From assembly GCA_017543165.1 (NCBI GenBank), contig JAFYGL010000460.1:1-8450 (forward strand): a DNA stretch of 8,450 nucleotides, in the 5' to 3' direction. The position numbers and the translations under genes were made by a program. Under the pieces are notes generated by a model. That model was not told the origin of the DNA. It saw nothing but the letters and a program-made list of their open reading frames with translations, and searched no databases. This stretch comes from Victivallales bacterium. Lineage in GTDB: Bacteria > Verrucomicrobiota > Lentisphaeria > Oligosphaerales > Oligosphaeraceae. How positions within the stretch are numbered: the first letter of the stretch is position 1; each line of letters starts with the position of its first letter. Below, in pieces: positions 1 through 6,077 of this stretch.

Positions 1-80
1 ACAATGTTCCTGCAAATCTGGACGCCCAGTTATGCCGAAACATTATTGTAAGCCAGGCGACGGAGCTACCTTCATCCTAA
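1..80 (+). other. Possible 3' end of an upstream gene, frame unresolved
   Basis: The first bases are open in all three + frames, so the real one cannot be chosen with confidence. The frame starting at base 3 ends in TAA at 78-80, directly before the palindrome at 81-101, which is where a gene end before a hairpin would fall. Its last residues read SQATELPSS, but its codons (TTA, CGA, CTA, TCA) are unlike those of the neighbours. The frame starting at base 1 ends in TAA at 49-51 with QIWTPSYAETLL, and its codons look more normal. The third frame stays open to about 200 but reads through the AT-rich promoter and is unlikely to be coding. No family is recognised in either candidate tail. Confidence 0.25.
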
Positions 81-101
81 TGCGCGGCCAATGGCCGCGC
101 A
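81..101. terminator. GC-rich palindrome, possible terminator of the upstream gene
   Basis: Two perfect 10-nt arms (TGCGCGGCCA and its reverse complement) flank a single A at 91. As RNA this would fold into a stem of about 9 bp with a 3-nt loop, or fewer pairs with a 5-nt loop. It starts one base after a TAA stop in the frame from base 3. No T-tract follows on either side, so it is not a canonical intrinsic terminator. It could be a U-less terminator, an mRNA-end stabiliser or a protein-binding palindrome. Confidence 0.4.
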
Positions 102-152
102 GAGCAACGGGCCAAACAGAATATCACACAAATAAAAATAACATGTACCCTC

Positions 153-180
153 TTGCATTATTGTGTTTTTTTGGTAAAAT
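153..180 (+). promoter_or_regulatory. Predicted promoter of the glycan operon (extended -10)
   Basis: TAAAAT at 175-180 matches the sigma-70 -10 consensus at five of six positions. It is preceded by TG at 172-173 with one base between, the extended -10 arrangement. A weak -35 (TTGCAT, 153-158, three of six) lies 16 nt upstream. The surrounding 120-200 stretch is clearly more AT-rich than the genes and includes a T7 run at 166-172. An alternative -10 (TATACT, 180-185) overlaps. The predicted start point is near 187, giving a leader of about 40 nt before the first gene. Confidence 0.5.
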
Positions 181-187
181 ATACTTT

Positions 188-203
188 GCTAAAACAGTTT
201 AGC
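188..203. promoter_or_regulatory. Inverted repeat over the predicted transcription start
   Basis: GCTAAA (188-193) and TTTAGC (198-203) are perfect 6-nt inverted arms separated by ACAG. The site covers the predicted start point just downstream of the -10. A repressor bound there would block the promoter, so it is an operator candidate. It is short and could be chance in AT-rich DNA. It lacks the central CG typical of LacI-family operators. Confidence 0.25.
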
Positions 204-221
204 GAATATTGGGGCAATAAT

Positions 222-225
222 GGAG
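222..225 (+). promoter_or_regulatory. Ribosome binding site GGAG bearing on the first gene's start
   Basis: GGAG at 222-225 ends only one base before the ATG at 227, too close to serve it. It lies 10 nt before the in-frame ATG at 236, an acceptable spacing. The site therefore favours residue 4 of the longer reading as the true initiator. The only other purine run is GGGG at 211-214, 12 nt before 227. Confidence 0.4.
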
Positions 226-226
226 C

Positions 227-1456
227 ATGGAAAACATGGACAGCAAGGATATAAGACAGGCGTTGGAGCGCAACATCAGGTGGTTTCAGCGGTCGGGCGT
301 TATGTTGCCTGATGACGGTACCTGGGGCGTGGCGGAGCGTATAGCGCTGACTGGCGGCAACACGGCCATTGACCAGATACGGCAGTCATTCCCTGCAGTC
401 ACAGAGCATGAGGGCTGGTGTGTTGTGGAGCAGCGCCGCGCAGACTGCAATTTCCAGGCGGCGATGATGATGCTGCTTTCAGGGGCGGTGCTGTCCAATG
501 AGGAGTACGCCAGGCTAGGCGAGAACCTGCTGTACTATTTGTATTCGCGAAGCGGTCTGCTTGAAAGGAAGAACTCAGGCAAGTTGATACGCGGCACCTG
601 GCAGTGGTCCCATATAATCCATACGCCAAGGGTGTATTTTGACGACGATGCGTGGTGTTTGTTCCTGCAACTGGAGATAGCCGCGCTTCGTCCCGATTTG
701 GATGCAAAGCACCAGTTGTCCTACTGGGCGGAGATATTGGCGGAGGAGTTGTGGATTGCAACGGACCGCGTTTTGCGCGAGAGGAATGCCAATGTGGACG
801 GGCATTGGGACGACAGCATCTGGAACGGGCGCTTTGATTTGCCCCACTGGGGAGGGCTTGCCTGCATGGCGCTGGCGCGTGCCTGCTGGAAGAACCCCGA
901 CCAGGAAAAAGTCGCGAAATACGCTGATGCAATCAAGGGGTATATGGACTTTATCACACCCAAGGCGAATGACCTGATTTGCAGTGAGAAGGCATATTTG
1001 CTGCTGGCTTGCGTCGCATGCTGGCGCTATATGGAAGACGAGGCGGCCAAGCAGCTGGCATTGCGTCTGGGCAATGCGCTTCTTGCGCAGATGGATGAGC
1101 ATGGCAATCTACCAGCGCAGCACAACGAGGCGCCTGAAGGGCAGGAACTGGTGGACTTGATATACACAATGAACTGGACATTGCTGGGCCTGCAATGCCT
1201 GGCAAATGAGGAGCAGGCATTTGCCCCCGCATACAAGAAGGTACTTGAACTGGTGTTGAGCATTCAGGACACCAGCGACGCGCCGCAGTTCAAGGGATGC
1301 TGGCGGGGCATGTTCGATTTGAATGGAAAGTCCTGGGGCGGCGGGGACCGCTATGAAGGCGGAGCGGGTAGCATCTACACTGGCTGGACCAATGCGCCAA
1401 TTTCACTGGCGCTGGCGCAGGAACTGGCACACAAGGATTTGTTCTACATAAAATAA
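227..1456 (+). CDS. Hypothetical protein, probable alpha/alpha-toroid carbohydrate enzyme
   Basis: I do not recognise the exact family. The 409-residue product (406 if translation starts at the ATG at 236) has no signal peptide or membrane segment, so it is likely cytoplasmic. It is largely helical and rich in Trp, Tyr, Asp and Glu, with repeated helix pairs resembling six-hairpin (alpha/alpha)6 glycosidases, epimerases and lyases. Candidate functional motifs, numbered from 227, are Y-F-D-D-D-A-W with the aspartates at 139-141, D-G-H-W-D-D-S-I-W at 191-199 followed by H207-W-G-G, and [10 protein letters not shown] at 372-381. The last resembles glycine-rich active-site ends in some toroid enzymes. 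It is the first gene of an apparent operon, 25 nt before a pseudopilin gene and upstream of a secreted glycosidase-like protein. An intracellular glycan-processing role (hydrolase or isomerase on imported sugars) is inferred from fold impression and context only. A non-catalytic toroid is the main alternative. Confidence 0.8.
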   Translation: MENMDSKDIRQALERNIRWFQRSGVMLPDDGTWGVAERIALTGGNTAIDQIRQSFPAVTEHEGWCVVEQRRADCNFQAAMMMLLSGAVLSNEEYARLGENLLYYLYSRSGLLERKNSGKLIRGTWQWSHIIHTPRVYFDDDAWCLFLQLEIAALRPDLDAKHQLSYWAEILAEELWIATDRVLRERNANVDGHWDDSIWNGRFDLPHWGGLACMALARACWKNPDQEKVAKYADAIKGYMDFITPKANDLICSEKAYLLLACVACWRYMEDEAAKQLALRLGNALLAQMDEHGNLPAQHNEAPEGQELVDLIYTMNWTLLGLQCLANEEQAFAPAYKKVLELVLSIQDTSDAPQFKGCWRGMFDLNGKSWGGGDRYEGGAGSIYTGWTNAPISLALAQELAHKDLFYIK

Positions 1457-1481
1457 GGATGTTTCCAAGGAGAGAACGCAA

Positions 1482-2192
1482 ATGAAAAAGAACTTTACCC
1501 TCATTGAATTGCTGGTCGTAATCGCAATCATCGCGATATTGGCGGCAATGCTACTGCCTGCGCTGGCAAAGGCCAGGGAGAAGGCAAGGTGCACTTCCTG
1601 CATCAACAACCTGAAGAACATCGGCACTGCCACGATTCTATACTGCGACATGTACGATGGCTACATGCCGTTCGGCAGCTACCAGGCATTGTCCTACAAC
1701 TACAAGGCAAACGGCTATTCCGCGGCCTCGGGCACATTCCCATTGATACTGTACCGCGCGGGCGTCTTCAGTTCAGGCGAGAATCCCTATCGTCTGGATG
1801 TGGACCCGCAGATGGAGAATTTCAAGGCAGTTATGAAGCCGCTCTTCTGGTGCCCCTCCGATGACACCAATTTCCACACTTCAGGAAACTACCTCTACAT
1901 TTCATACTGGTACAATTATTTCCTGGACGTGGACATGAACGATGGCAACAGCAAGAAAAAGGTGGATTATCTCTGTGGAAGAATGGGAAGGGACAATCCC
2001 TCCCGAGTGTTCCTCTTTGACATGTATCCATTGAAGTCACAGCCAGCGGACAAGCCAGACAATCACCAGAGCGACTGCAACGCGCTGGCTCTTGGCGGGC
2101 ATGTCATCACCAGAAAGCTGTCCGTGGTGCATTCCAGTGCCACAGCCAATGACTTCTACCAGCAGACTCTGAAGTGGTGGTGCGGATATTGA
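1482..2192 (+). CDS. Type II secretion-like pseudopilin (prepilin N-methylation motif)
   Basis: The 236-residue protein begins with a short basic leader (MKKN), then FTLIEL with the conserved Glu at +5 after the predicted cleavage site. A hydrophobic helix (about residues 6-26) follows, then the KAREKAR turn. This is the prepilin peptidase and N-methylation signature of type IV pilins and T2SS pseudopilins, so the mature protein should sit in the inner membrane or in a pseudopilus with its C-terminal domain outside. The domain carries C37/C40, a W-C-P-S-D motif (123-127) and a C-terminal N-A-L-A-L-G-G-H-V stretch (200-208). These match the large Lentisphaerota/Planctomycetota pseudopilin-like group, where the last motif usually reads D-G-H-V. 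Odd points are Asn instead of Gly at -1 of the cleavage site and Gly replacing that Asp. AAGGAG at 1467-1472, 9 nt before the ATG, supports the start. It lies in an operon between two putative carbohydrate-enzyme genes, suggesting a dedicated role in export, display or binding rather than in a general pilus. Confidence 0.92.
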   Translation: MKKNFTLIELLVVIAIIAILAAMLLPALAKAREKARCTSCINNLKNIGTATILYCDMYDGYMPFGSYQALSYNYKANGYSAASGTFPLILYRAGVFSSGENPYRLDVDPQMENFKAVMKPLFWCPSDDTNFHTSGNYLYISYWYNYFLDVDMNDGNSKKKVDYLCGRMGRDNPSRVFLFDMYPLKSQPADKPDNHQSDCNALALGGHVITRKLSVVHSSATANDFYQQTLKWWCGY

Positions 2193-2194
2193 GA

Positions 2195-2201
2195 GGGGAG
2201 G
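2195..2201 (+). promoter_or_regulatory. Strong ribosome binding site (GGGGAGG) fixing the large gene's start
   Basis: GGGGAGG lies 7 nt before the ATG at 2209, an ideal spacing. The alternative in-frame GTG at 2203 is only one base after it and would add just Val/Met-Asn before the same signal peptide. The ATG at 2209 is therefore preferred. The site begins two bases after the stop of the pseudopilin gene (TGA, 2190-2192), consistent with translational coupling. Confidence 0.75.
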
Positions 2202-2208
2202 TGTGAAT

Positions 2209-5200
2209 ATGAAGTCGTTGATACTTGCATTGTTGTGTGTTTGCTGCGGGTGCGTCTTTGGCGCGGATGGTGGCTGGACTTTTCCCACAGCCGACAAGAA
2301 GTCTGTCACATTGAAGGATGTGCCTGACTGGGGCACTGAGGGCTTTACGCTGGAGGTGTGGTGCCGTCCAGACGAGGAAGGCTGCGGCTATGCGGTGCTG
2401 CTGCGGGGCGCATTTGGCTATCCCAATTTCTTTGGCGGTGCGAAGGATATAAACTTCTACCTTGTGAACACCGAAGGCAAGAATGTTTCAAGCCGTGTCT
2501 ATACGCCGCTTGAACTGGGCAAGTTCCACCATTATGTGATGAGTTGCAGCAAGGAGCAGTGTGAATTGTACCGCGACGGCAAGATGATGCGCAGGAACAA
2601 GGGGAATTGCATTCCCAAGTATGTGCCTTCCACTCCGATACATATTGGAAACAGCATTGGCTGGGTGAAGAAGAATTTTGTTGGCGTCATTGGGCTGGTC
2701 CGCATTTATGGAAAGACATTGAGCGCCCAGGATGTAAAGGCGAACTTCGAGAAGTTGCAGAAGGAAGAGGCATTGCCCACCTGCCAGGAACTGCTGCTGG
2801 ACGAGGACAGGCGCTTCGGCGAAAAAAAAAAGATAGTGCCAGGTGACCTTGGAAAGCCAGTAGAGACAATACTGGACAACAAGGTGTTCGACAGGCGGCG
2901 CTATGAGAAAAGCCGCCATGTGGCAGGGCGCGAGGCGGAACGCAAGCCTCTGGTGGATTTTGAGGACATCCGCGGCTGGAAAGTGAAGTATGTGTCTGGC
3001 GAGGTGGAGCCAGTTGTGCGCCTCAGCCAGGAGATGCCCCTCTGGGGAGACAAGGTCCTGCGGCTGGAGTTCAAGGAAGGCGTTGCGCCCAAGGCTGGTG
3101 CAAAAGTGGTTCTGGAGCCGCCGCAGCCAATCCTCATACCCAATGAATTTGACGCGGTTTCCATCTGGCGCTTTGCCACGAAATATGGCAAGGTGCGTCC
3201 TGCGCTGCATTTTTCCGTGCAATGGAAGGATGAGGCAGGAAAATTGCATGATTCCGGCAAGTTGGGCGGCATGCTGGAAGTGGGCTGGGGCCTGAAGATG
3301 AATCCCCTGAAGGAGAAGATGAAGGCGGGCTGCCGCTTCGTCTCCATCACATTCACTGGTTTCAACGAGCCGGAACGCGTCATTTTCATAGACAATCTGT
3401 GTTTCTACGAGCGCAGCAAGAAGGCATTGCCTGACGCGCGGGTGCCATCGTATGCGGAACTGGGCGTGCCAAACCGTCCAGAGACAGTCCAGCCCACCAG
3501 CGCTGAGCCATACGGGGTTGCGCTTGAGGCAATTGGCGCAAATCATTGGCGTTTTACAAGCACGGGCGAGAAGTCTGGAAAGAAACTGCTGTATGACATC
3601 AGACCTGCCACAGGCACGTTCAGCGATATACAGGCTACCTGGAATGGACGGACCTTTACGCCCATGCAGGGCGGCGGCCTGCAATGGGCGCTGGACAATG
3701 AATACCCCGTGAAGGCGGAGGCGCTGCTGCCGCCCGCATCGCCGAAGGTCGCCGCCAAGTTGGAAAAGGCGAGCGTCAAGGGCAATACGCTTGTCCTGGA
3801 CTGGGAATATGTGGTTGACAAGCGGGACAAACGCACCGCGCAGTGGAAAATCGCATTGAGGGACAATACCCTGGTGCTCGACCTGGCAAGTGACTTGGGC
3901 GGCAAGGAAGGACATGCGGGCGAGGTCATTTTCGGCGGCATCAGCGGCATTTCAGGCAAGGTGGTTGAAATACCATATCTTACCTGGGGACGCTGGATGC
4001 ACCAAAGCAATCCTCCAGGAATATTTGCTGCGGACAATTGCTATGTGTTCGCCATGCTGGACTGGTATAATTCCGATGCGTCGGGCCTTTTCGGCGCGTC
4101 CAGCGCCACGCCTGGCGGCCACTATGAATTGAGGAGCGACACCGCCGACCACCGCTGGGTGGCGGACAAGGATGCAAAGGATCCCACAAACACAGTCCGC
4201 GACTATTCCGTCATCAATGGCGGCAGCTACTACTGGCCTACCACGGCTGGCATCAGGAATCCAGTGCGCGAGCGCATTATGCTGACTGTCGCGGGCAAAC
4301 TGGAGAATGTGCTGCCAAACATCCCGCACGGCCCGAATCCAGACATGGCGAATACCAGGGATGCGGTCTGGGCCACTCGCATGTGGTATGTAAACAAGCC
4401 GACGCCTGACTACTTTGACCAGGAACTGGCAATGTGGAAGGAATGCAGATTCTACGGCATGGATAAGCTGTTTGTGCGTCTGCATGGCAATATCAACAGG
4501 ATGTACTGGCCTGTTTCCAATGGGGACCCCGCCACGTTCGTGATGCCCTTCACCACGCCAATCATCGGCGGCGATGCGGCGTTGGCGAAGTTCTTTGCGG
4601 AGATGAAGAAGCTGGGCTACCGCATTGGCATATACACGGACCCCATGCTGCTGAGCAGTCTGGCCCGCGAGGCATGGGACGAGGACATGATGAACCAGGA
4701 CAGCAACGGCGCCTGGCTTTACAGCAGCGGCAACACCAACCAGACCAAGACATCCAGGATGGTGGCACTGCAGGCAAAGTGGAACGCTATCTACAGGAAG
4801 GCCTTTGCGCCGAACTGCGGTTACATCGACCAGATTACGTGCCCGCCTTGCTGGAGATACACCGACTATGATGCCCGTGCGCCAGAGGCGGCCAAGTTCT
4901 CTGCCGCATGGCGTGTGTTTGTGGAGAGCCTGCGGCAGGAGCGCAAGGACTATGGCCCCATTATCTCCGAAGGCAAGACACAAGTGTTCTTTGCAGGGCT
5001 GTGCGACAGCTATGCGCAGACGCAGCGCATGCGCATGAATGTGATTCCCGATTTCAATCTGCTGAAAATACATCCATTGAGCAATGATTGCGGCGCGGAA
5101 CTGGGATGGATCAACTACAAGGGCAGCGGTGGCGAAATCAACAAGTGGGCCTACAAACTGCTGGCGCTGGAGTATGCATACGGCAACATAGGGCACATAG

Positions 5201-5853
5201 CCTCCTGCTACCATGGTGCGCCGCTGGTTCCCGTGCCTGGCTCCATGATACGCAGCTATTTCCTTGTGCAGCCCATGCAGAAATATTATGCCGATGTAGA
5301 AATCAAGGAAATCCTCTACAATGTGAATGGCGCGTATCTACCATTCGAGGAGGCGGTCAGGCAGGGTACGCTGGGGCGCAACCAGGTCAAGCTGGTTTAC
5401 GAGAATGGATTTGAGGCAGCGGCCAATCTCAATGAAACAGAGAACATGGATGTCACGCTCAATGGGCGTGCCTTCACGCTGCCGCCAGAGGGCTTTGCGG
5501 CAATGACGGCGGATGGCAGTGCCGTTGCATATTCGGCCTTGCAGGAGGGGAGGCGCGTGGATATGTGCCGTGCGGGTGACTTGCTCTACTGCGACAATGG
5601 GCCTGGCGAGGCGCTGTTCAAGGGCAAGGGAGCCTACATTGTGAGGCGGCAGTCCAAGGCGCGTCTGGAGATATTGCCCGCTCCGTTCAAGGGCGAGGAG
5701 ACTGTGGAACTTGCCTTCCCTGGCAAGCAGGCCGTGCTGGAGAAGTATGCAAAAGACGGCGCCTTGCTTGGCACGGAGAAACTGGCAGTTGCCAATGGAA
5801 GGCTGTCCATCCCAGTGTCCAAGGATGCTGCACGCCTTGTTGTGCACGAATAG
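2209..5853 (+). CDS. Secreted multidomain glycosidase-like protein (LamG, beta-sandwiches, TIM barrel)
   Basis: The 1214-residue product begins with a signal peptide (basic start, hydrophobic stretch, likely cleavage near V16-F-G-A19), so it acts outside the inner membrane. Domains as read by eye: LamG/concanavalin-like lectin (about 20-185, with F-T-L-E-V-W at 46-51 and a terminal L-V-R-I-Y-G strand near 163-168); Lys/Arg-rich linker (185-245); jelly-roll or CBM-like beta domain (247-402, ending F-I-D-N-L-C-F at 393-399); glycosidase-type N-terminal beta super-sandwich (about 433-700); (beta/alpha)8 barrel (about 715-1040); C-terminal beta domain (1045-1214) with the N-G-R-A-F-T-L-P-P-E-G-F pattern common at the ends of glycosidases. 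Barrel strands include K-L-F-V-R-L-H-G (753-759 region) and Y-R-I-G-I-Y-T-D (804-811). D874 in G-Y-I-D-Q and E921 in I-I-S-E-G are the best nucleophile and acid/base candidates. The architecture recalls GH101/GH129-type, GH31/GH36 or uncharacterised DUF5696/DUF6259-type enzymes; the exact family is unresolved. Substrate unknown; a host or plant glycan is plausible. It is the last gene of the operon. Confidence 0.88.
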   Translation: MKSLILALLCVCCGCVFGADGGWTFPTADKKSVTLKDVPDWGTEGFTLEVWCRPDEEGCGYAVLLRGAFGYPNFFGGAKDINFYLVNTEGKNVSSRVYTPLELGKFHHYVMSCSKEQCELYRDGKMMRRNKGNCIPKYVPSTPIHIGNSIGWVKKNFVGVIGLVRIYGKTLSAQDVKANFEKLQKEEALPTCQELLLDEDRRFGEKKKIVPGDLGKPVETILDNKVFDRRRYEKSRHVAGREAERKPLVDFEDIRGWKVKYVSGEVEPVVRLSQEMPLWGDKVLRLEFKEGVAPKAGAKVVLEPPQPILIPNEFDAVSIWRFATKYGKVRPALHFSVQWKDEAGKLHDSGKLGGMLEVGWGLKMNPLKEKMKAGCRFVSITFTGFNEPERVIFIDNLCFYERSKKALPDARVPSYAELGVPNRPETVQPTSAEPYGVALEAIGANHWRFTSTGEKSGKKLLYDIRPATGTFSDIQATWNGRTFTPMQGGGLQWALDNEYPVKAEALLPPASPKVAAKLEKASVKGNTLVLDWEYVVDKRDKRTAQWKIALRDNTLVLDLASDLGGKEGHAGEVIFGGISGISGKVVEIPYLTWGRWMHQSNPPGIFAADNCYVFAMLDWYNSDASGLFGASSATPGGHYELRSDTADHRWVADKDAKDPTNTVRDYSVINGGSYYWPTTAGIRNPVRERIMLTVAGKLENVLPNIPHGPNPDMANTRDAVWATRMWYVNKPTPDYFDQELAMWKECRFYGMDKLFVRLHGNINRMYWPVSNGDPATFVMPFTTPIIGGDAALAKFFAEMKKLGYRIGIYTDPMLLSSLAREAWDEDMMNQDSNGAWLYSSGNTNQTKTSRMVALQAKWNAIYRKAFAPNCGYIDQITCPPCWRYTDYDARAPEAAKFSAAWRVFVESLRQERKDYGPIISEGKTQVFFAGLCDSYAQTQRMRMNVIPDFNLLKIHPLSNDCGAELGWINYKGSGGEINKWAYKLLALEYAYGNIGHIASCYHGAPLVPVPGSMIRSYFLVQPMQKYYADVEIKEILYNVNGAYLPFEEAVRQGTLGRNQVKLVYENGFEAAANLNETENMDVTLNGRAFTLPPEGFAAMTADGSAVAYSALQEGRRVDMCRAGDLLYCDNGPGEALFKGKGAYIVRRQSKARLEILPAPFKGEETVELAFPGKQAVLEKYAKDGALLGTEKLAVANGRLSIPVSKDAARLVVHE
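2822..2852 (+). promoter_or_regulatory. A10 tract with slippery heptamer and hairpin: candidate frameshift site
   Basis: Ten consecutive A bases (2822-2831) encode part of Glu205 and Lys206-208. The heptamer A AAA AAG (2826-2832) is in the phase needed for -1 ribosomal slippage, as in E. coli dnaX. Six bases later a small stem can form: 2839-2843 pairs with 2848-2852 (one G-U) around a TGAC loop. The -1 frame stops at TGA 2844-2846 and the +1 frame at TAG 2834-2836. Either slippage or a change in tract length would release a roughly 210-residue product containing only the signal peptide and LamG domain. The stem is short and no strong upstream Shine-Dalgarno stimulator is seen (only GAGG at 2803-2806), so function is unproven. 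Confidence 0.35.
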
Positions 5854-5897
5854 GACAAATAGGGCGAAATGGACAAAAGGGACGGAAGGGACGAATT
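5853..5897 (+). repeat. Five-unit 9-nt degenerate tandem repeat
   Basis: Starting on the last base of the stop codon, five successive 9-nt units read GGACAAATA, GGGCGAAAT, GGACAAAAG, GGACGGAAG and GGACGAATT, with approximate consensus GGACRAAAG. Units three and four form the left arm of the terminator hairpin that follows. An inverted copy of the same motif supplies the right arm. The array is noncoding in the annotated frame, since it follows the stop. Confidence 0.7.
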
Positions 5898-5935
5898 GAG
5901 AGAACGTACCTTCCGTCCCTTTTGTTCTTGAAAAA
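5871..5935 (+). terminator. Strong intrinsic terminator after the glycan operon
   Basis: A perfect 16-bp stem joins 5874-5889 with 5909-5924 (right arm CCTTCCGTCCCTTTTG). It extends to 19 bp (5871-5927) if one G-U pair is allowed. The loop is 19 nt and can add a further ACG/CGT pairing. The right arm ends in TTTTG followed by TTCTT, a T-rich 3' side. The left arm begins with CAAAA and is preceded by A-rich sequence, so the element could also work on the reverse strand. It lies 18 nt beyond the stop of the large gene and separates the two transcription units. Confidence 0.8.
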
Positions 5936-5983
5936 CACCCTCATTGAGAACAGAGAATTGCATAATGACTTTTCACTTTTCTG

Positions 5984-6000
5984 TTTGACAGCAGGTCAAA
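5984..6000. promoter_or_regulatory. Inverted repeat overlapping the -35: operator candidate
   Basis: TTTGAC (5984-5989) and GTCAAA (5995-6000) are perfect inverted 6-nt arms separated by AGCAG. The left arm contains most of the -35 hexamer, so a dimeric regulator bound here would compete with RNA polymerase. No known regulator family is identified from the sequence, and a chance palindrome cannot be excluded. Confidence 0.35.
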
Positions 6001-6012
6001 CCGCAATATGTT
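5985..6012 (+). promoter_or_regulatory. Predicted promoter of the DUF1015-lysA unit
   Basis: A perfect -35 hexamer TTGACA (5985-5990) is followed after 16 nt by TATGTT (6007-6012), which matches the -10 consensus at four of six positions. The predicted start point is near 6019, leaving a leader of about 60 nt. The leader contains a 6-bp hairpin (ACAGGC at 6025-6030 with GCCTGT at 6036-6041, 5-nt loop). The position just after the terminator and before the next gene supports a new transcription unit. Confidence 0.6.
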
Positions 6013-6077
6013 ACGCTACTTGAAACAGGCACTGCGCCTGTATGAAAACAAAACTATAGCACAGAAGCACGAAAGAA

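Noticed and set aside
2203..2208. GTG at 2203 as the start of the large gene
   Set aside because: It lies one base after the GGGGAGG ribosome binding site, whereas the ATG at 2209 has ideal 7-nt spacing and begins the signal peptide directly.
2209..2265. Lipoprotein signal peptide, suggested by four cysteines in the leader
   Set aside because: None of the cysteines is preceded by a proper lipobox (L-A/S-G/A-C). The V-F-G-A end fits signal peptidase I better.
2488..3915. 475-codon open frame on the reverse strand inside the large secreted-protein gene
   Set aside because: It is fully antisense to a gene with a signal peptide and coherent domains. Its translation is rich in His, Arg, Gln and Leu without recognisable motifs, as expected for a mirror of biased codon use.
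3952..5214. 420-codon reverse-strand open frame
   Set aside because: It is also antisense to the barrel-coding region, has no ribosome binding site or domain signature, and is compositionally a shadow of the coding strand.
6025..6041. Hairpin in the DUF1015 leader as a riboswitch or attenuator
   Set aside because: It is a single 6-bp stem with no conserved aptamer features and no following T-run, so it is noted only as a leader hairpin.
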